DNA of 64,000 nt from Rhodocyclaceae bacterium (lineage in GTDB: Bacteria > Pseudomonadota > Gammaproteobacteria > Burkholderiales > Rhodocyclaceae), in the NCBI GenBank assembly GCA_020445745.1, contig JAGRGB010000053.1:48686-112685 (forward strand), given 5' to 3'. Positions within the stretch are counted from its first letter, which is position 1. Each line of letters begins with the position of its first letter. Below the pieces are notes generated by a model, which saw nothing but the letters and a program-made list of their open reading frames with translations, was not told the origin of the DNA and did no database searches. This document shows positions 8,839-17,305 of the stretch, piece after piece. The translations under genes were made by a program, and so were the position numbers.

Positions 8839-9708
8839 TCAGCGCCCGTCGTGGCGGCGTCGGAGGTCGGCCAGCACTTCGAGATCGATTAGGGCGTCAT
8901 CGCGGATCCGGTTGTCGTAATTCTCGACGCCCATGAAGCGTGCCATCGCGGTGATGCAGGCCTCGTCCCACAGCGCCCCGGGCGGCAGCGAGCGGAATCC
9001 GGCCGCGGCGAGGATGGCCTTCAGCTCGGCGGCGATCGCGGCGTCGATCGGTGCCAGATCGGCGTCGTTCGACGGAAAGTAGGACAGCCGGTGTAGTTCG
9101 TAGCAGCGGGCGAGTTCTTCGATCGGCTCGGGATGGTCGTACACCGAGACATCGACGTGGCGGCCGTCGCGACCGCCATAGCCGCCGCCCGGCTTGACCA
9201 CCAGCAATGCCGCCGATTGCTGGCCCCGCAGTTCGCCGCCGGCATCGCGTCCGGCAGCCAGCGCCTGCAGCAGGCGCCGGGCGATCTCGCCGCTGGCGGA
9301 TTCGAAGGCGTCGACCATTGCGGTCACCACCGACTCGCCGGCCAGGGTGTTGCCGCTGGCGACCGCATCGCCGCCGACCGCCGAGCCCGACCAGCCGTCC
9401 CAGCGCTGCACTTCTGCGCCGGTATGGGCGCCGGCCGCCCCCTGGTGCGTCATCACCGCGAGCTGGCGCTGATCACGCTGAGGATCGTTGCGCAGCAGTA
9501 TCGCGAGGGTTTCCTCGGCGCTCGCTCCCCGTTCGAGCAGTTCCAGCCCGTGGTGACCGTGGTCGGGATTGGCGAAGGCCTGGGTGGTTATCGCACCGGC
9601 GCCGGCACTGGCATGGGCGACGATGCTGCCGACACCGGGAAACTTGGATTGCACGGCGATGCCGAGTTCGCCCCGTTGCGGGTCGCGGCCGATGATCGAA
9701 TAGGTCAC
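8839..9708 (-). CDS. DUF1028 putative Ntn-hydrolase-like protein
   Basis: About 289 residues. The N-terminus TYSIIGRDPQRGELGIAVQS matches the start of DUF1028 proteins, which have an Ntn-hydrolase-like fold. It is followed by GSIVAHASAGAGAITTQAFA and a glycine-rich VVKPGGGYGGRDGRHVDVSV segment, then a helical C-terminal region. Function is unknown; a hydrolase is possible. The start is GTG 9708 because the family begins here; a TTG at 9765 would add 19 residues that are largely the translation of a 17-bp tandem repeat. No clear ribosome site is seen at either. Confidence 0.75.
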   Translation of the reverse strand: MTYSIIGRDPQRGELGIAVQSKFPGVGSIVAHASAGAGAITTQAFANPDHGHHGLELLERGASAEETLAILLRNDPQRDQRQLAVMTHQGAAGAHTGAEVQRWDGWSGSAVGGDAVASGNTLAGESVVTAMVDAFESASGEIARRLLQALAAGRDAGGELRGQQSAALLVVKPGGGYGGRDGRHVDVSVYDHPEPIEELARCYELHRLSYFPSNDADLAPIDAAIAAELKAILAAAGFRSLPPGALWDEACITAMARFMGVENYDNRIRDDALIDLEVLADLRRRHDGR

Positions 9709-9737
9709 GATCGCCCGGGGATCACGATCGCCCGGGG
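9704..9737. repeat. 17-bp tandem duplication at the DUF1028 gene start
   Basis: Two adjacent 17-bp units, 9704-9720 and 9721-9737, differ only at the first base (16 of 17 identical; core CACGATCGCCCGGGG). The unit is not a multiple of three, so the copies are read in different frames on the minus strand, and each carries a GTG. It decides which start codon is usable for the DUF1028 gene. Confidence 0.85.
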
Positions 9738-9849
9738 ACGCCGATGCCGCGTGCGGCGCAGCCAATCGTCGCCCCGCGGGACGCGCGGCGACGCACTGCC
9801 CGCAATCGCGCGCTCGGCGATCGGGCGTGCGGAGTCAAGCCATTGGCCG

Positions 9850-10047
9850 TCAGGCGAGCGGCCTGATGAAGAACTGCATGATCGCTGCGGAAGTCTCGCC
9901 GTCCGCCAGGATAGCCGTGGCCCACTTGGGTATCGCCTGGATCGCCCAGACGACCACCACCGCCAGAATGATCCTGCGGCCGCGCGACATGGCCTGCAGG
10001 CGTTCGAGCATCTCGTGCGGGACGCCGCTCTTGTCGGTCTCTCTCAT
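9850..10047 (-). CDS. Small single-span membrane protein, unrecognised
   Basis: A 65-residue protein with a polar N-terminus (MRETDKSGVPHEMLERLQAM), one hydrophobic helix (RRIILAVVVVWAIQAIPKWA, about residues 23-42) and a short C-terminal segment. A purine-rich GAGGGG lies 11 bases before the ATG. No family is recognised. It stands alone between the DUF1028 and YceI genes. The clean hydrophobic helix with flanking charge argues for a real gene, but the evidence is modest. Confidence 0.5.
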   Translation of the reverse strand: MRETDKSGVPHEMLERLQAMSRGRRIILAVVVVWAIQAIPKWATAILADGETSAAIMQFFIRPLA

Positions 10048-10217
10048 GGGTGTAACGCCCCTCGTCTTACGGCGCGGGCAGTTGCCCGAACCACTGGAGT
10101 CTTTCTGATGGAGCGTTTATAGCGGGAGTTTCGGAAAACTGCTAGCTGCAGTGCAGCACAGGGGCGGTGCGGCCGCGAGGCCCGGCGGTCCGGGCATCGT
10201 GGGCCGCCCGCGGGGGG

Positions 10218-10787
10218 TCAGGGCTTGATCGCTTCGAGCGCGATGATCAGCTGCACGTCGTCGGAAACGTAGGGGGCGTATTTGCCGGCGTTGAACTCGC
10301 TGCGCTTGATCGTCGCGGTCGCATTGGCGCCGATCGCGTCCTTCTTCTCGATCGGATGCGGCATCGCGTGAAAGCTGGTGACCTGGAGGGTGACCGGCTT
10401 GGTGACGCCCTTGATCGTCAGATCGCCTTCCACCGTGGCCGGCTTGTCGCCATCGAAGGTGACCTTGGTGGACTTGAAGGTGATCGTCGGGAAGTTCGCG
10501 GTGTCGAAGAAGTCCTTTTCCTGGATGTGCCCGTTGAAGATGTCGTAGCCGGTGTTCACCGAAGTCGCGTCGATGGTCACGTCCACCGCGCCGGTCTTGG
10601 CTTCGCGGTCGATGGTGACGGTGCCGCTGGTCTTGTCGAAACGGTGGATCTGGTTCGAATAGCCGAAGTGGCTGTATTCGAAGCGCGGCGCGGTGTGCTT
10701 CGGATCGATCTGATAGGTTTCGGGGGCGGCCAGGGTGGTGCCGGCAAAGCCGGCGGCAAGCAGGCAGGCGAGGGTGAAGCGTTTCAT
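10218..10787 (-). CDS. YceI-family periplasmic lipid-binding protein
   Basis: A 189-residue lipocalin-like YceI protein. Signal peptide MKRFTLACLLAAGFAGTTLA, then the family core: YQIDPKHTAPRFEYSHFG, VTIDATSVNTGYDIFN, DFFDTANFPTITFKSTKV and GDLTIKGVTKPVTLQV. YceI proteins bind isoprenoid lipids or quinones in the periplasm. CAGGAG precedes the ATG by six bases. It is transcribed after the paralogous YceI gene and the cytochrome b561 gene, only 37 bp from the former, so one operon is likely. Confidence 0.9.
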   Translation of the reverse strand: MKRFTLACLLAAGFAGTTLAAPETYQIDPKHTAPRFEYSHFGYSNQIHRFDKTSGTVTIDREAKTGAVDVTIDATSVNTGYDIFNGHIQEKDFFDTANFPTITFKSTKVTFDGDKPATVEGDLTIKGVTKPVTLQVTSFHAMPHPIEKKDAIGANATATIKRSEFNAGKYAPYVSDDVQLIIALEAIKP

Positions 10788-10824
10788 GGTGACTCCTGGG
10801 TTGTCGTAACGGGTGGGTTGAAAT

Positions 10825-11379
10825 TCACTGGGCCGGGGCTGCGATGCGGAAACGGATCTCGACTTCGTCGGCGACCACGCTGGTGTCGCTCCACATGCCC
10901 TCGCCGATCGCGTAGTCCGAGCGCAGCAGCTTGAAGCTGCCGCTGAAGGCGCCCACGGCGCCCGGCTCGAAACGCGCGTCGGTGACGATTTCGCGGGTCT
11001 TGCCCTTGATCGTCAGCTGGCCGTGGATGCGGAAGAGCTGGTTGCCGAGGGGCTCGACCGAAGACGACGCGAAGATCGCCTTGGGGTGCTGCGCGATGTC
11101 GAACCATTCCGCCGACGCCACTTCCTCGTCGGCCTCCTCGAGGCCGGTGTCGATGCTCGCCAGTTCGACCTCGAGGTGCGCGCTGCCGCCGGCAGGGGCG
11201 TCCGGATCGAAATGGATGCTGCCGTCGAAGCGCTTGAACCGTCCTTCGACCGGCACGTTCATCTGGGTGGACACGAAACTCACCCGGCTTTCGCCCGGCC
11301 TGAAGCCGGAATATTCGTTCGCCATCGCCGGCACGACCAGGGTCAGGCCCAGCAGACAGCCGATCAGCGATCTCGTCAT
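10825..11379 (-). CDS. YceI-family periplasmic protein (second copy)
   Basis: About 184 residues with signal MTRSLIGCLLGLTLVVPAMA and a YceI domain more diverged than its neighbour: SRVSFVSTQMNVPVEGRFKR, ASIDTGLEEADEEVASAEWF, AIFASSSVEP and GQLTIKGKTREIV. The length is normal. ATG 11379 has GAGGAGT eight bases upstream and overlaps the cytochrome b561 stop by 4 bp (ATGA), so translation is coupled. Adjacent YceI pairs with cytochrome b561 are a recurring arrangement, consistent with a quinone- or isoprenoid-linked role. Confidence 0.88.
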   Translation of the reverse strand: MTRSLIGCLLGLTLVVPAMANEYSGFRPGESRVSFVSTQMNVPVEGRFKRFDGSIHFDPDAPAGGSAHLEVELASIDTGLEEADEEVASAEWFDIAQHPKAIFASSSVEPLGNQLFRIHGQLTIKGKTREIVTDARFEPGAVGAFSGSFKLLRSDYAIGEGMWSDTSVVADEVEIRFRIAAPAQ

Positions 11380-11939
11380 CGTGGACTCCTCGGGGTTGTC
11401 GACCACGGCAGCATCCGCGTCAGGACGTCGTCGCGATCCAGATAATGGTGTTTGAGCGCCGCAGCCGCATGAGACAGCACGATCGCCGCCATGCCGAGGT
11501 TCAGCACCTTGTGTACCTGCTTCAGCACCTCGCCCAGTTCCTTGTTCTTGTCGAGCAGGTCGGGCAGCGGCAGGACGCCGAAATAGACGGTCTGCACGCC
11601 GAGCGCCGAGCTCATCAGCCAGCCGCTGACCGGCACCACGAACATCAGCAGATAGAGTGTGTGGTGCCCGGCGTAGGCTGCCTTCTTCTGCCAGCCTGGC
11701 ATCGCCGCGGGGAGCGGCGGCGGGGTATGCTGGCTACGCCAGGCCAGCCGCAGCGCGACCAGCAGGAAGACGCTGACACCGGCCCATTTGTGCCACGAGT
11801 AGATCTTCAGCTTCCACGGCGAGAGGGGCAGCTCGTGCATGTAGATGCCGAGCGAGAAGTTGCCGATGATGACGATGGCGACCAGCCAGTGCAGCGTGAT
11901 CGCCACCGCGTCGTAGCGAGTTTGTCGGGGTTGCGGCAT
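11376..11939 (-). CDS. Cytochrome b561 family membrane protein
   Basis: A 187-residue protein with four hydrophobic helices and His residues placed as in CybB-type cytochrome b561: TLHWLVAIVI in helix 1, YSWHKWAGVSVFL in helix 2, GHHTLYLLMFV in helix 3 and LSHAAAALKHHYL near helix 4, with KQVHKVLNLG. It would carry two b haems and oxidise ubiquinol or scavenge superoxide. First of a three-gene unit with two YceI genes. The partner electron acceptor is not visible; the cupredoxin gene just upstream is a candidate. Confidence 0.9.
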   Translation of the reverse strand: MPQPRQTRYDAVAITLHWLVAIVIIGNFSLGIYMHELPLSPWKLKIYSWHKWAGVSVFLLVALRLAWRSQHTPPPLPAAMPGWQKKAAYAGHHTLYLLMFVVPVSGWLMSSALGVQTVYFGVLPLPDLLDKNKELGEVLKQVHKVLNLGMAAIVLSHAAAALKHHYLDRDDVLTRMLPWSTTPRSPR

Positions 11940-12112
11940 CCGGGTCTTCCGCGTGATATGACGGACGCCATTTTATTGCCGGTTTGTGCCGGGATAAACC
12001 TCGGTTATGGCAACTGACTGTTGCACGGTTCGGGACGCCGGATCCTCAATCGGCCGGCCTTGCTCCGCTTCGCGGCGTGCCTGCCGGAGGCCGCCGCCGC
12101 GCCCACGCCCAG

Positions 12113-12580
12113 TCAACGTATCGTGACCTCGCCTTCCATGCCCAGTTCGCGGTGGTCGTCGATGCTGCAGAAGAAGCTGTAGCGGCCGGCGCGGATCGGC
12201 ACCAGCCACATCTCCATCTCCTGGCCATGCTTGATATAGACCGAACTCAGCACCGGTGTCACGACCCGCCCGGCCGAGTTTTGCGCCATCTTGATCGCCA
12301 CGCCGCTGAAGAAGGAACCGCCCACCATGTTGTGGGAAACGTTGCCGACGTTCTTCAGGCGGATGATGTAGGGCTTGTTGCGCTCGAGCTCCAGATCGGC
12401 CGGCGTGTAGCTGTGGTCTTCCAGTTTCAGTTCGACGACCTCGGCCTGGTTCCAGTCGATCTGGTCCATGATCGTCGCCACACCGCTGTCCAGCCCGACC
12501 GGCGAACGCAGCTTGGTTTCAGCGATGGCAGTGCCCTGCAGCAGCAGGGCGCAGGCGGCGGCGATCAGAGATGATTTCAT
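12113..12580 (-). CDS. Secreted cupredoxin-like blue copper protein
   Basis: A 155-residue protein with signal MKSSLIAAACALLLQGTAIA and a plastocyanin/azurin-like fold. Copper ligands are recognisable: His in NVSHNMVG (about residue 83), then Cys and His in FFCSIDDHRELGMEG with Met as the axial ligand close to the C-terminus. It should be a small periplasmic electron carrier. The loop CSIDDHRELGM has the short Cys-His-Met spacing of cupredoxins. It lies about 170 bp from the b561/YceI unit in the same orientation, with probably its own promoter. Confidence 0.85.
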   Translation of the reverse strand: MKSSLIAAACALLLQGTAIAETKLRSPVGLDSGVATIMDQIDWNQAEVVELKLEDHSYTPADLELERNKPYIIRLKNVGNVSHNMVGGSFFSGVAIKMAQNSAGRVVTPVLSSVYIKHGQEMEMWLVPIRAGRYSFFCSIDDHRELGMEGEVTIR

Positions 12581-12664
12581 CGCGATTCCCGGGAAGTGGT
12601 CGATACGGTCAATAACGGCTGCGGCGGTCGCGCCTTGATCGGCGGCCCTCCGCGGAGTCTTGCC

Positions 12665-14290
12665 TCAGGCGCTGCGCAGGCCGGCCAGCCGGGTCAGCAG
12701 AATCGTCAGCAGCGGCAGCAGCAGCCCGATCGCCGTCACCGCCAGCAGCAGGTTGCCCAGATCGCCGTAGTCGGCGGGCGTCACCACTGCCGCGCCGGCC
12801 GGGTCGCGCACCTCGCGCGACACGACGAAGATCTGATTGAGGTACTTGGTGCCGAGCTGCGAGGCCGACAGCGCGAGGTTGGTGAACGACGCCATCACCG
12901 CGAAGAAGGTGGCCTTGAGATGGCTCGGCGCGGAGTTGGCGATCCACGCCAGCATCGGCACCATCGCGATCTGGCCGAGGGGCGATTCGAGGGCGGTGTC
13001 GAAGATCGCGATGAAGCGCGCGTCCACGACGCCGGCGGTTCGGGCCGCGGTCCACTCGTGAAGGCCGTGGTACATGCCGAGGATGGGCAGCGCCAGGGCA
13101 GTGCCGGCCACGGTCAGGAAGGTCACGATCCAGGCGATCGAGCGTTCCGCCATCATCCGGCGAAACAGGAACAGCCCGGCGAGGGTGAGGCTGGCGCCGA
13201 TCAGCGACAGCCTGGCGAGAAAGCTCTGGTCGAAACCGAGTTCGTCGATCATCCACCAGGTCGAGCCGGCGCCCGGGCCGGGCAGGGCGCGGAACACGAA
13301 GATCACGATCGCGGTGCCGAGCAGCGTGTTGCGGGCACCGGCCTCGAGTTCGCGCAGCAGACGGCTCATCAGGAACGCGATGACCGCGAAGCTGCCGACG
13401 AAGATGATCTCCTGTCCGTGCGCGAGGCCCGACAGGCCGACGCCGACGGTGATCACCGCGAACAGCAGGCTGCCTCCGAGAATCCACCAGTTGGGCCGGG
13501 TCAGGCCGTCCCCGCCGGGGCGGTCGAGATCCGCGATCGTGTCGGCGGCGGCGCCGCCGGCGATCAACTGGCGCCGCCTGCGGCGATGCAGCCAGCCGGC
13601 CCAGGCGACGCCGGCCACCGACAGCAGCGGGATCACCAGCGCCATTCGGTAGATGTCCAGGTAGATCGTGACCTTGGCGTCCTGGGGCAGGGATTCGGTG
13701 CCGGCGAACATCACCACGTTGGCGAGCGACACCAGGACGCTGCCGCCGATGATCGCAACCCGTCCGAGGGTCTGCATGGTGGTGTTCATCAGCCGCCGGG
13801 TGTCCTCTGGCACGGGGGTGCCGTCGGCTTCGAAGCGCGGGACCGCCTCGACCGTCATCGCGTCTGCGACCGCGTCCTGCATGACGTAGCCGATCGGTGC
13901 CAGCAATACCGAAAGCACGAACCAGCTCTCGGCGCTCATGATCTCGCGCATCGCCTGCGGCGAGCCGATCAGCCCGATCATGATCGCGATGCTGCCGGCG
14001 ATCAGCCCGGCACCGAGGTACACCAGGGCCGCCTTCCAACGCCACAGCAGGTCCACCAGGTGGCCCACCGGCATCTTCAGGGCCCACGGGATGCCGGCCC
14101 AGAAGCCCAGCGCGGCGAGGAAGGCCGCCGACAGCCCCAGGTATTCCTTGACGAAGAAGGTGCCGACCAGGCCGGTCAGGCCGGATACCCCCGCCGCCAT
14201 GTAGACCATCAGCGGCGGCAGATAGGACCAGCGCATCTCGCGGCCGAGTTCGATGAAGTTGCGGTCGATCCAGTGGTACAGGCGTTTCAT
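12665..14290 (-). CDS. BT1/folate-biopterin-type MFS transporter
   Basis: A 541-residue protein with about twelve membrane helices. The first half has FFVKEYLGLSAAFLAALGFW, then IPWALKMPVGHLVDLL, the loop that marks the BT1 (folate-biopterin transporter) branch of MFS. Later segments include QDAVADAMTVEAVPR and SAPSHLKATFFAVMASFTN. The substrate cannot be inferred; characterised relatives move pterins or folates. It ends 84 bp from the cupredoxin start and is preceded closely by lrgB in the same direction, 13 bp away. Confidence 0.75.
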   Translation of the reverse strand: MKRLYHWIDRNFIELGREMRWSYLPPLMVYMAAGVSGLTGLVGTFFVKEYLGLSAAFLAALGFWAGIPWALKMPVGHLVDLLWRWKAALVYLGAGLIAGSIAIMIGLIGSPQAMREIMSAESWFVLSVLLAPIGYVMQDAVADAMTVEAVPRFEADGTPVPEDTRRLMNTTMQTLGRVAIIGGSVLVSLANVVMFAGTESLPQDAKVTIYLDIYRMALVIPLLSVAGVAWAGWLHRRRRRQLIAGGAAADTIADLDRPGGDGLTRPNWWILGGSLLFAVITVGVGLSGLAHGQEIIFVGSFAVIAFLMSRLLRELEAGARNTLLGTAIVIFVFRALPGPGAGSTWWMIDELGFDQSFLARLSLIGASLTLAGLFLFRRMMAERSIAWIVTFLTVAGTALALPILGMYHGLHEWTAARTAGVVDARFIAIFDTALESPLGQIAMVPMLAWIANSAPSHLKATFFAVMASFTNLALSASQLGTKYLNQIFVVSREVRDPAGAAVVTPADYGDLGNLLLAVTAIGLLLPLLTILLTRLAGLRSA

Positions 14291-14303
14291 CGATGCGTGC
14301 TCG

Positions 14304-15038
14304 TCAGGGTCGGAACAGGGATTCGAGCCAGGGCAGCAGAAGCGGCAGCGTGGCGGCGGTGAACAGGCCGTTCAGGCCCATCGCCAGCGCCGCGAACGCG
14401 CCCGCCTGCTCGCTGACCTGGAACGCGCGGGCGGTGCCGATGCCGTGGGATGCCAAGCCGATCGCGAAGCCCCGCACGGCGTGGTCCTCGATGTGCAGCA
14501 GGCGATACACGTAGCGGGCGCCGATCGCACCGAGGATGCCGGTGGCGATCACCAGCACCGCGGTCAGCGAGGGCAGGCCACCGAGCCGTTCGGCGACACC
14601 CATCGCAATTGGCGTGGTCACGCTCTTCGGGGCGAGCGACATCAGCAGCTCGCGGCTGGCGCCGAACATCGCGCCGAGCGCCACCGCCGACAATGCCGCC
14701 GCCAGCGATCCCGCCACCAGCGCCACCAGCAGCGGCAGCGCCAGCTTCTTCAGGCGCTCGAACTGCGCGTAGAGCGGAATCGCCAGCGCGACGGTGGCCG
14801 GCCCGAGCAGGAAATGGACGAACTGGGCGCCGTCGAAATAGACCGGATAGGGGGTATCGGTGGCGAGCAATACGGCCACCAGCATCGCCACCGCCAGCAG
14901 CACCGGATTTGCCGCCGGGTGCATGCCCAGCCGGCGATGGATCGCGAACGCGATCTGGTAGCAGACCAGGGTCAGCGTCAGACCGAGCAGCGGCGTCGCC
15001 GCCAGATAGACCCAGATGTCGGCGATCGGGTTGCTCAC
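14304..15038 (-). CDS. lrgB: LrgB/CidB-family membrane protein
   Basis: About 244 residues, hydrophobic throughout, with the LrgB landmarks: a FLLGPATVALAIPLY segment, SLAPKSVTTPIAMGVAERLGG, HAVRGFAIGLASHGIGTARA and a C-terminal LFTAATLPLLLPWL. LrgB partners LrgA in a two-component membrane system affecting murein hydrolase activity and export of small carbon compounds. The start is GTG 15038, overlapping the lrgA stop by 4 bp (GTGA). The pairing and overlap make coordinated synthesis near certain. Confidence 0.9.
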   Translation of the reverse strand: MSNPIADIWVYLAATPLLGLTLTLVCYQIAFAIHRRLGMHPAANPVLLAVAMLVAVLLATDTPYPVYFDGAQFVHFLLGPATVALAIPLYAQFERLKKLALPLLVALVAGSLAAALSAVALGAMFGASRELLMSLAPKSVTTPIAMGVAERLGGLPSLTAVLVIATGILGAIGARYVYRLLHIEDHAVRGFAIGLASHGIGTARAFQVSEQAGAFAALAMGLNGLFTAATLPLLLPWLESLFRP

Positions 15039-15394
15039 GAGCCGGCCTCGTCGCGCCGGCCGCGCCGGATCATCATGTTCAGCACCAGCGCGGTCACCGC
15101 GATGCCGATCAGCGTGCTCGCCACCAGCGCGACCGAAAGGGCCAGCCATTCGTCTGCCACCCGCTGGAAGTGCAGCAGCACACCGGTGCCGGCCGGCACG
15201 AACAGCAGGGACAGATGGGACAGCAGGGTGTTGGAGGTCTCCCGCAATTCGCCGCCGGGCCCGCCGCGGGTCAGCAACAGCAGGAACAGCAGCGCCATGC
15301 CGATCACCGGTCCGGGGACCGGCAGCGCCAGCAGCCGCGACAGGATCTCGCCGGCCAGTTGAAACAGCAGCAGCAGGGTCAGGGCCTTGAGCAT
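15035..15394 (-). CDS. lrgA: LrgA/CidA-family holin-like protein
   Basis: A 119-residue four-helix membrane protein with the CidA/LrgA signature: LLLFQLAGEILSRLLALPVPGPVIGMALLF-type first half (conserved PGPVIGM), then LSLLFVPAGTGVLLHF. The C-terminal tail is basic then acidic (RRGRRDEAGS). It precedes lrgB with overlapping start and stop. Its promoter must lie in the 279-bp region shared with the divergent kinase; that region holds a palindrome AGATATATCT at 15460-15469, in an AT-rich patch. Confidence 0.88.
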   Translation of the reverse strand: MLKALTLLLLFQLAGEILSRLLALPVPGPVIGMALLFLLLLTRGGPGGELRETSNTLLSHLSLLFVPAGTGVLLHFQRVADEWLALSVALVASTLIGIAVTALVLNMMIRRGRRDEAGS

Positions 15395-15673
15395 GGGTGC
15401 AATGCTATCGCGGTTTTCAACGACCGGCCGCCACGCGGAACTGGAGCGAATATTGCTAAAGATATATCTGACGGAGGCGTGGCGTGTTTCGGCGTGAATT
15501 GCCTTGTAGCCGCAAGTTTTGGCTTAATTCAGCTTGTGTCGGCAAATGGCCGGACCCGGCCGCCGGGGCGAGGCCGCATCCGGCTGCTACGCAAATTAGA
15601 ATGTTTTCGCGGGGCCGCGTCCTTGCCTGCATTGCTCCGCAAGAATCGAAATGACAGCACCTAGCGAAATGCC

Positions 15674-17305
15674 GTGAATTCCGAGAAATCCGCATTTGAC
15701 ATGGCCAGCGCTGCAGTGGCCGCCGAGCAGCGCCTGTCGGGCTTCAAGAGCCTGGCGAGGATGCTGGTCGTGTCGATCGTGGCATTTCAGGTCGGCGATC
15801 CCGGCGCCGTGGGCGATCCGGTCACGGTGCTGGTAGCGGCATGGCTGGCGTTTGCCGTGATGCTGCTGCTGGTGCCGCCGCCAATGCCTGCCATGTTGCG
15901 GATTCTGCCCTGGGTCGATGCCTGCTGCGTGTTGTCGGCATATTACCTGGCCGGCGCGCCATGGCAACTCGACCCGGTACTGTTCCTGCCGGTGGTCATC
16001 TCCGCCGGCCATTCGGAGCCCGACGATACCTTGCCCATCGCGATCGCGCTGGCCGCCGGCGCCTGTCTGCTCGTGATCGTCGACGAGGGCAGCTTGTCGC
16101 TGGCCCGCGGCGGCGCGCTGACGCTGAGTTTCCTCGTGGCGGGCTCAGGTCTGCCGCTGTTGGCGCGGCGCCAGCGGCGCAGCCTGTTGCTGGAGCCCGC
16201 AGAAGATCACGCCTTGCGGCCCGATCAGGGGGTTGCGCCGCTGCTCGAGAAGATGATCCCGACATTCCGTGACGGCTTCTCGGCGCATATCGTCATGGTC
16301 GCGGTTCGCATGCCCGACGACAAGGTACGAACCTTCGTCAGCGAATCCGGCAACCGCGTGGACGAAGTCACCGATGCCGGCGGCGCCGTCGGCGAAGCCT
16401 TGTTCAGGATTCCGGCCGGCGGCGTCACCACGCTGCGTGGCGGCCGGACGCGGGCGATGCTGGGCAAGGCGACGGCGTCCGGCACTGCCGCCGAGGCGGT
16501 CGAGGCCTTGGCTGAATTCATCGACTGCAAGCAGCTGTTGTGCGCCGCTCAAGGTGATGGAGACGGCGCGATGCGCATCGTGCTGGGGCGGCGGCTGCGC
16601 CCTTTCGATCGACGCGAGGCGAACTGGCTCGCGTCGACGGTGCTCCATGTCGCCGACACGCTGCGCTATGCGTGCCTGATCGAGCACCTCGGCGACGAAG
16701 TCGCGAGGATGGAGCGTCAGCGTCTGAGCCGGGATCTCCACGACAGCGCGATCCAGCCCTACATCGGGCTCAAGTTCGCGATCGAGGCCCTGGCCCGCAA
16801 GCTCGATGCCGGCGACCCGCTGGCCGACGACGTCCGACGTCTGCTGTCGATGATCCAGGGCGAACTCGATTCGCTGCGCGGCCGCATGCGCGGGCTGCGC
16901 GAATCCGAAGGCGCCAAACTGCTGGCGCCCAAGATCAAGCGGCAGGTCGGGCGCCTGTCGCAGCTCTACGGCCTCGACGTGTCGCTGGACCTGGACGAGA
17001 ATGTCCAGGCCGACAGCGAGTTCGCCGGCGAAGTGCTGCACCTCGTATCCGAATCGCTCAGCAATGTCCGCCGCCACACCGACTCGACGCGCGCCGCGAT
17101 CCGCATGCGCGGGGAGGACGAGTGGCTGTGCATCGAGGTGCGCGACGAGGGCCGGTCCGCCGGCACCCGGGATGCGAGCTTCGAGCCCCGATCGCTGTCG
17201 GAGCGCGCTTCCGCGCTGGGCGGTTACACCTCGGTACGCCTGGAGCCCGGTGGCGCCACGGTGACCATCCGCATTCCGCTCGCCGGACAACTGGAGAAGG
17301 CATGA
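15674..17305 (+). CDS. NarX-like sensor histidine kinase (GAF, HisKA_3)
   Basis: About 543 residues. Four to five membrane helices (residues 25-170) lead to a GAF-like domain (about 190-335) and a HisKA_3 box RQRLSRDLHDSAIQPYIG with His356. The ATPase domain has EVLHLVSESLSNVRRHT. Its G1 box reads RDEGRSAG rather than D.G.G, and G2 is LSERASALGG, so ATP binding may be weakened. The GTG at 15674 is the only start near the first helix. Its stop overlaps the following regulator by 4 bp. Placed before the Tad locus, it probably controls pilus genes, as PprA-PprB does in Pseudomonas (inference). Confidence 0.85.
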   Translation: MNSEKSAFDMASAAVAAEQRLSGFKSLARMLVVSIVAFQVGDPGAVGDPVTVLVAAWLAFAVMLLLVPPPMPAMLRILPWVDACCVLSAYYLAGAPWQLDPVLFLPVVISAGHSEPDDTLPIAIALAAGACLLVIVDEGSLSLARGGALTLSFLVAGSGLPLLARRQRRSLLLEPAEDHALRPDQGVAPLLEKMIPTFRDGFSAHIVMVAVRMPDDKVRTFVSESGNRVDEVTDAGGAVGEALFRIPAGGVTTLRGGRTRAMLGKATASGTAAEAVEALAEFIDCKQLLCAAQGDGDGAMRIVLGRRLRPFDRREANWLASTVLHVADTLRYACLIEHLGDEVARMERQRLSRDLHDSAIQPYIGLKFAIEALARKLDAGDPLADDVRRLLSMIQGELDSLRGRMRGLRESEGAKLLAPKIKRQVGRLSQLYGLDVSLDLDENVQADSEFAGEVLHLVSESLSNVRRHTDSTRAAIRMRGEDEWLCIEVRDEGRSAGTRDASFEPRSLSERASALGGYTSVRLEPGGATVTIRIPLAGQLEKA

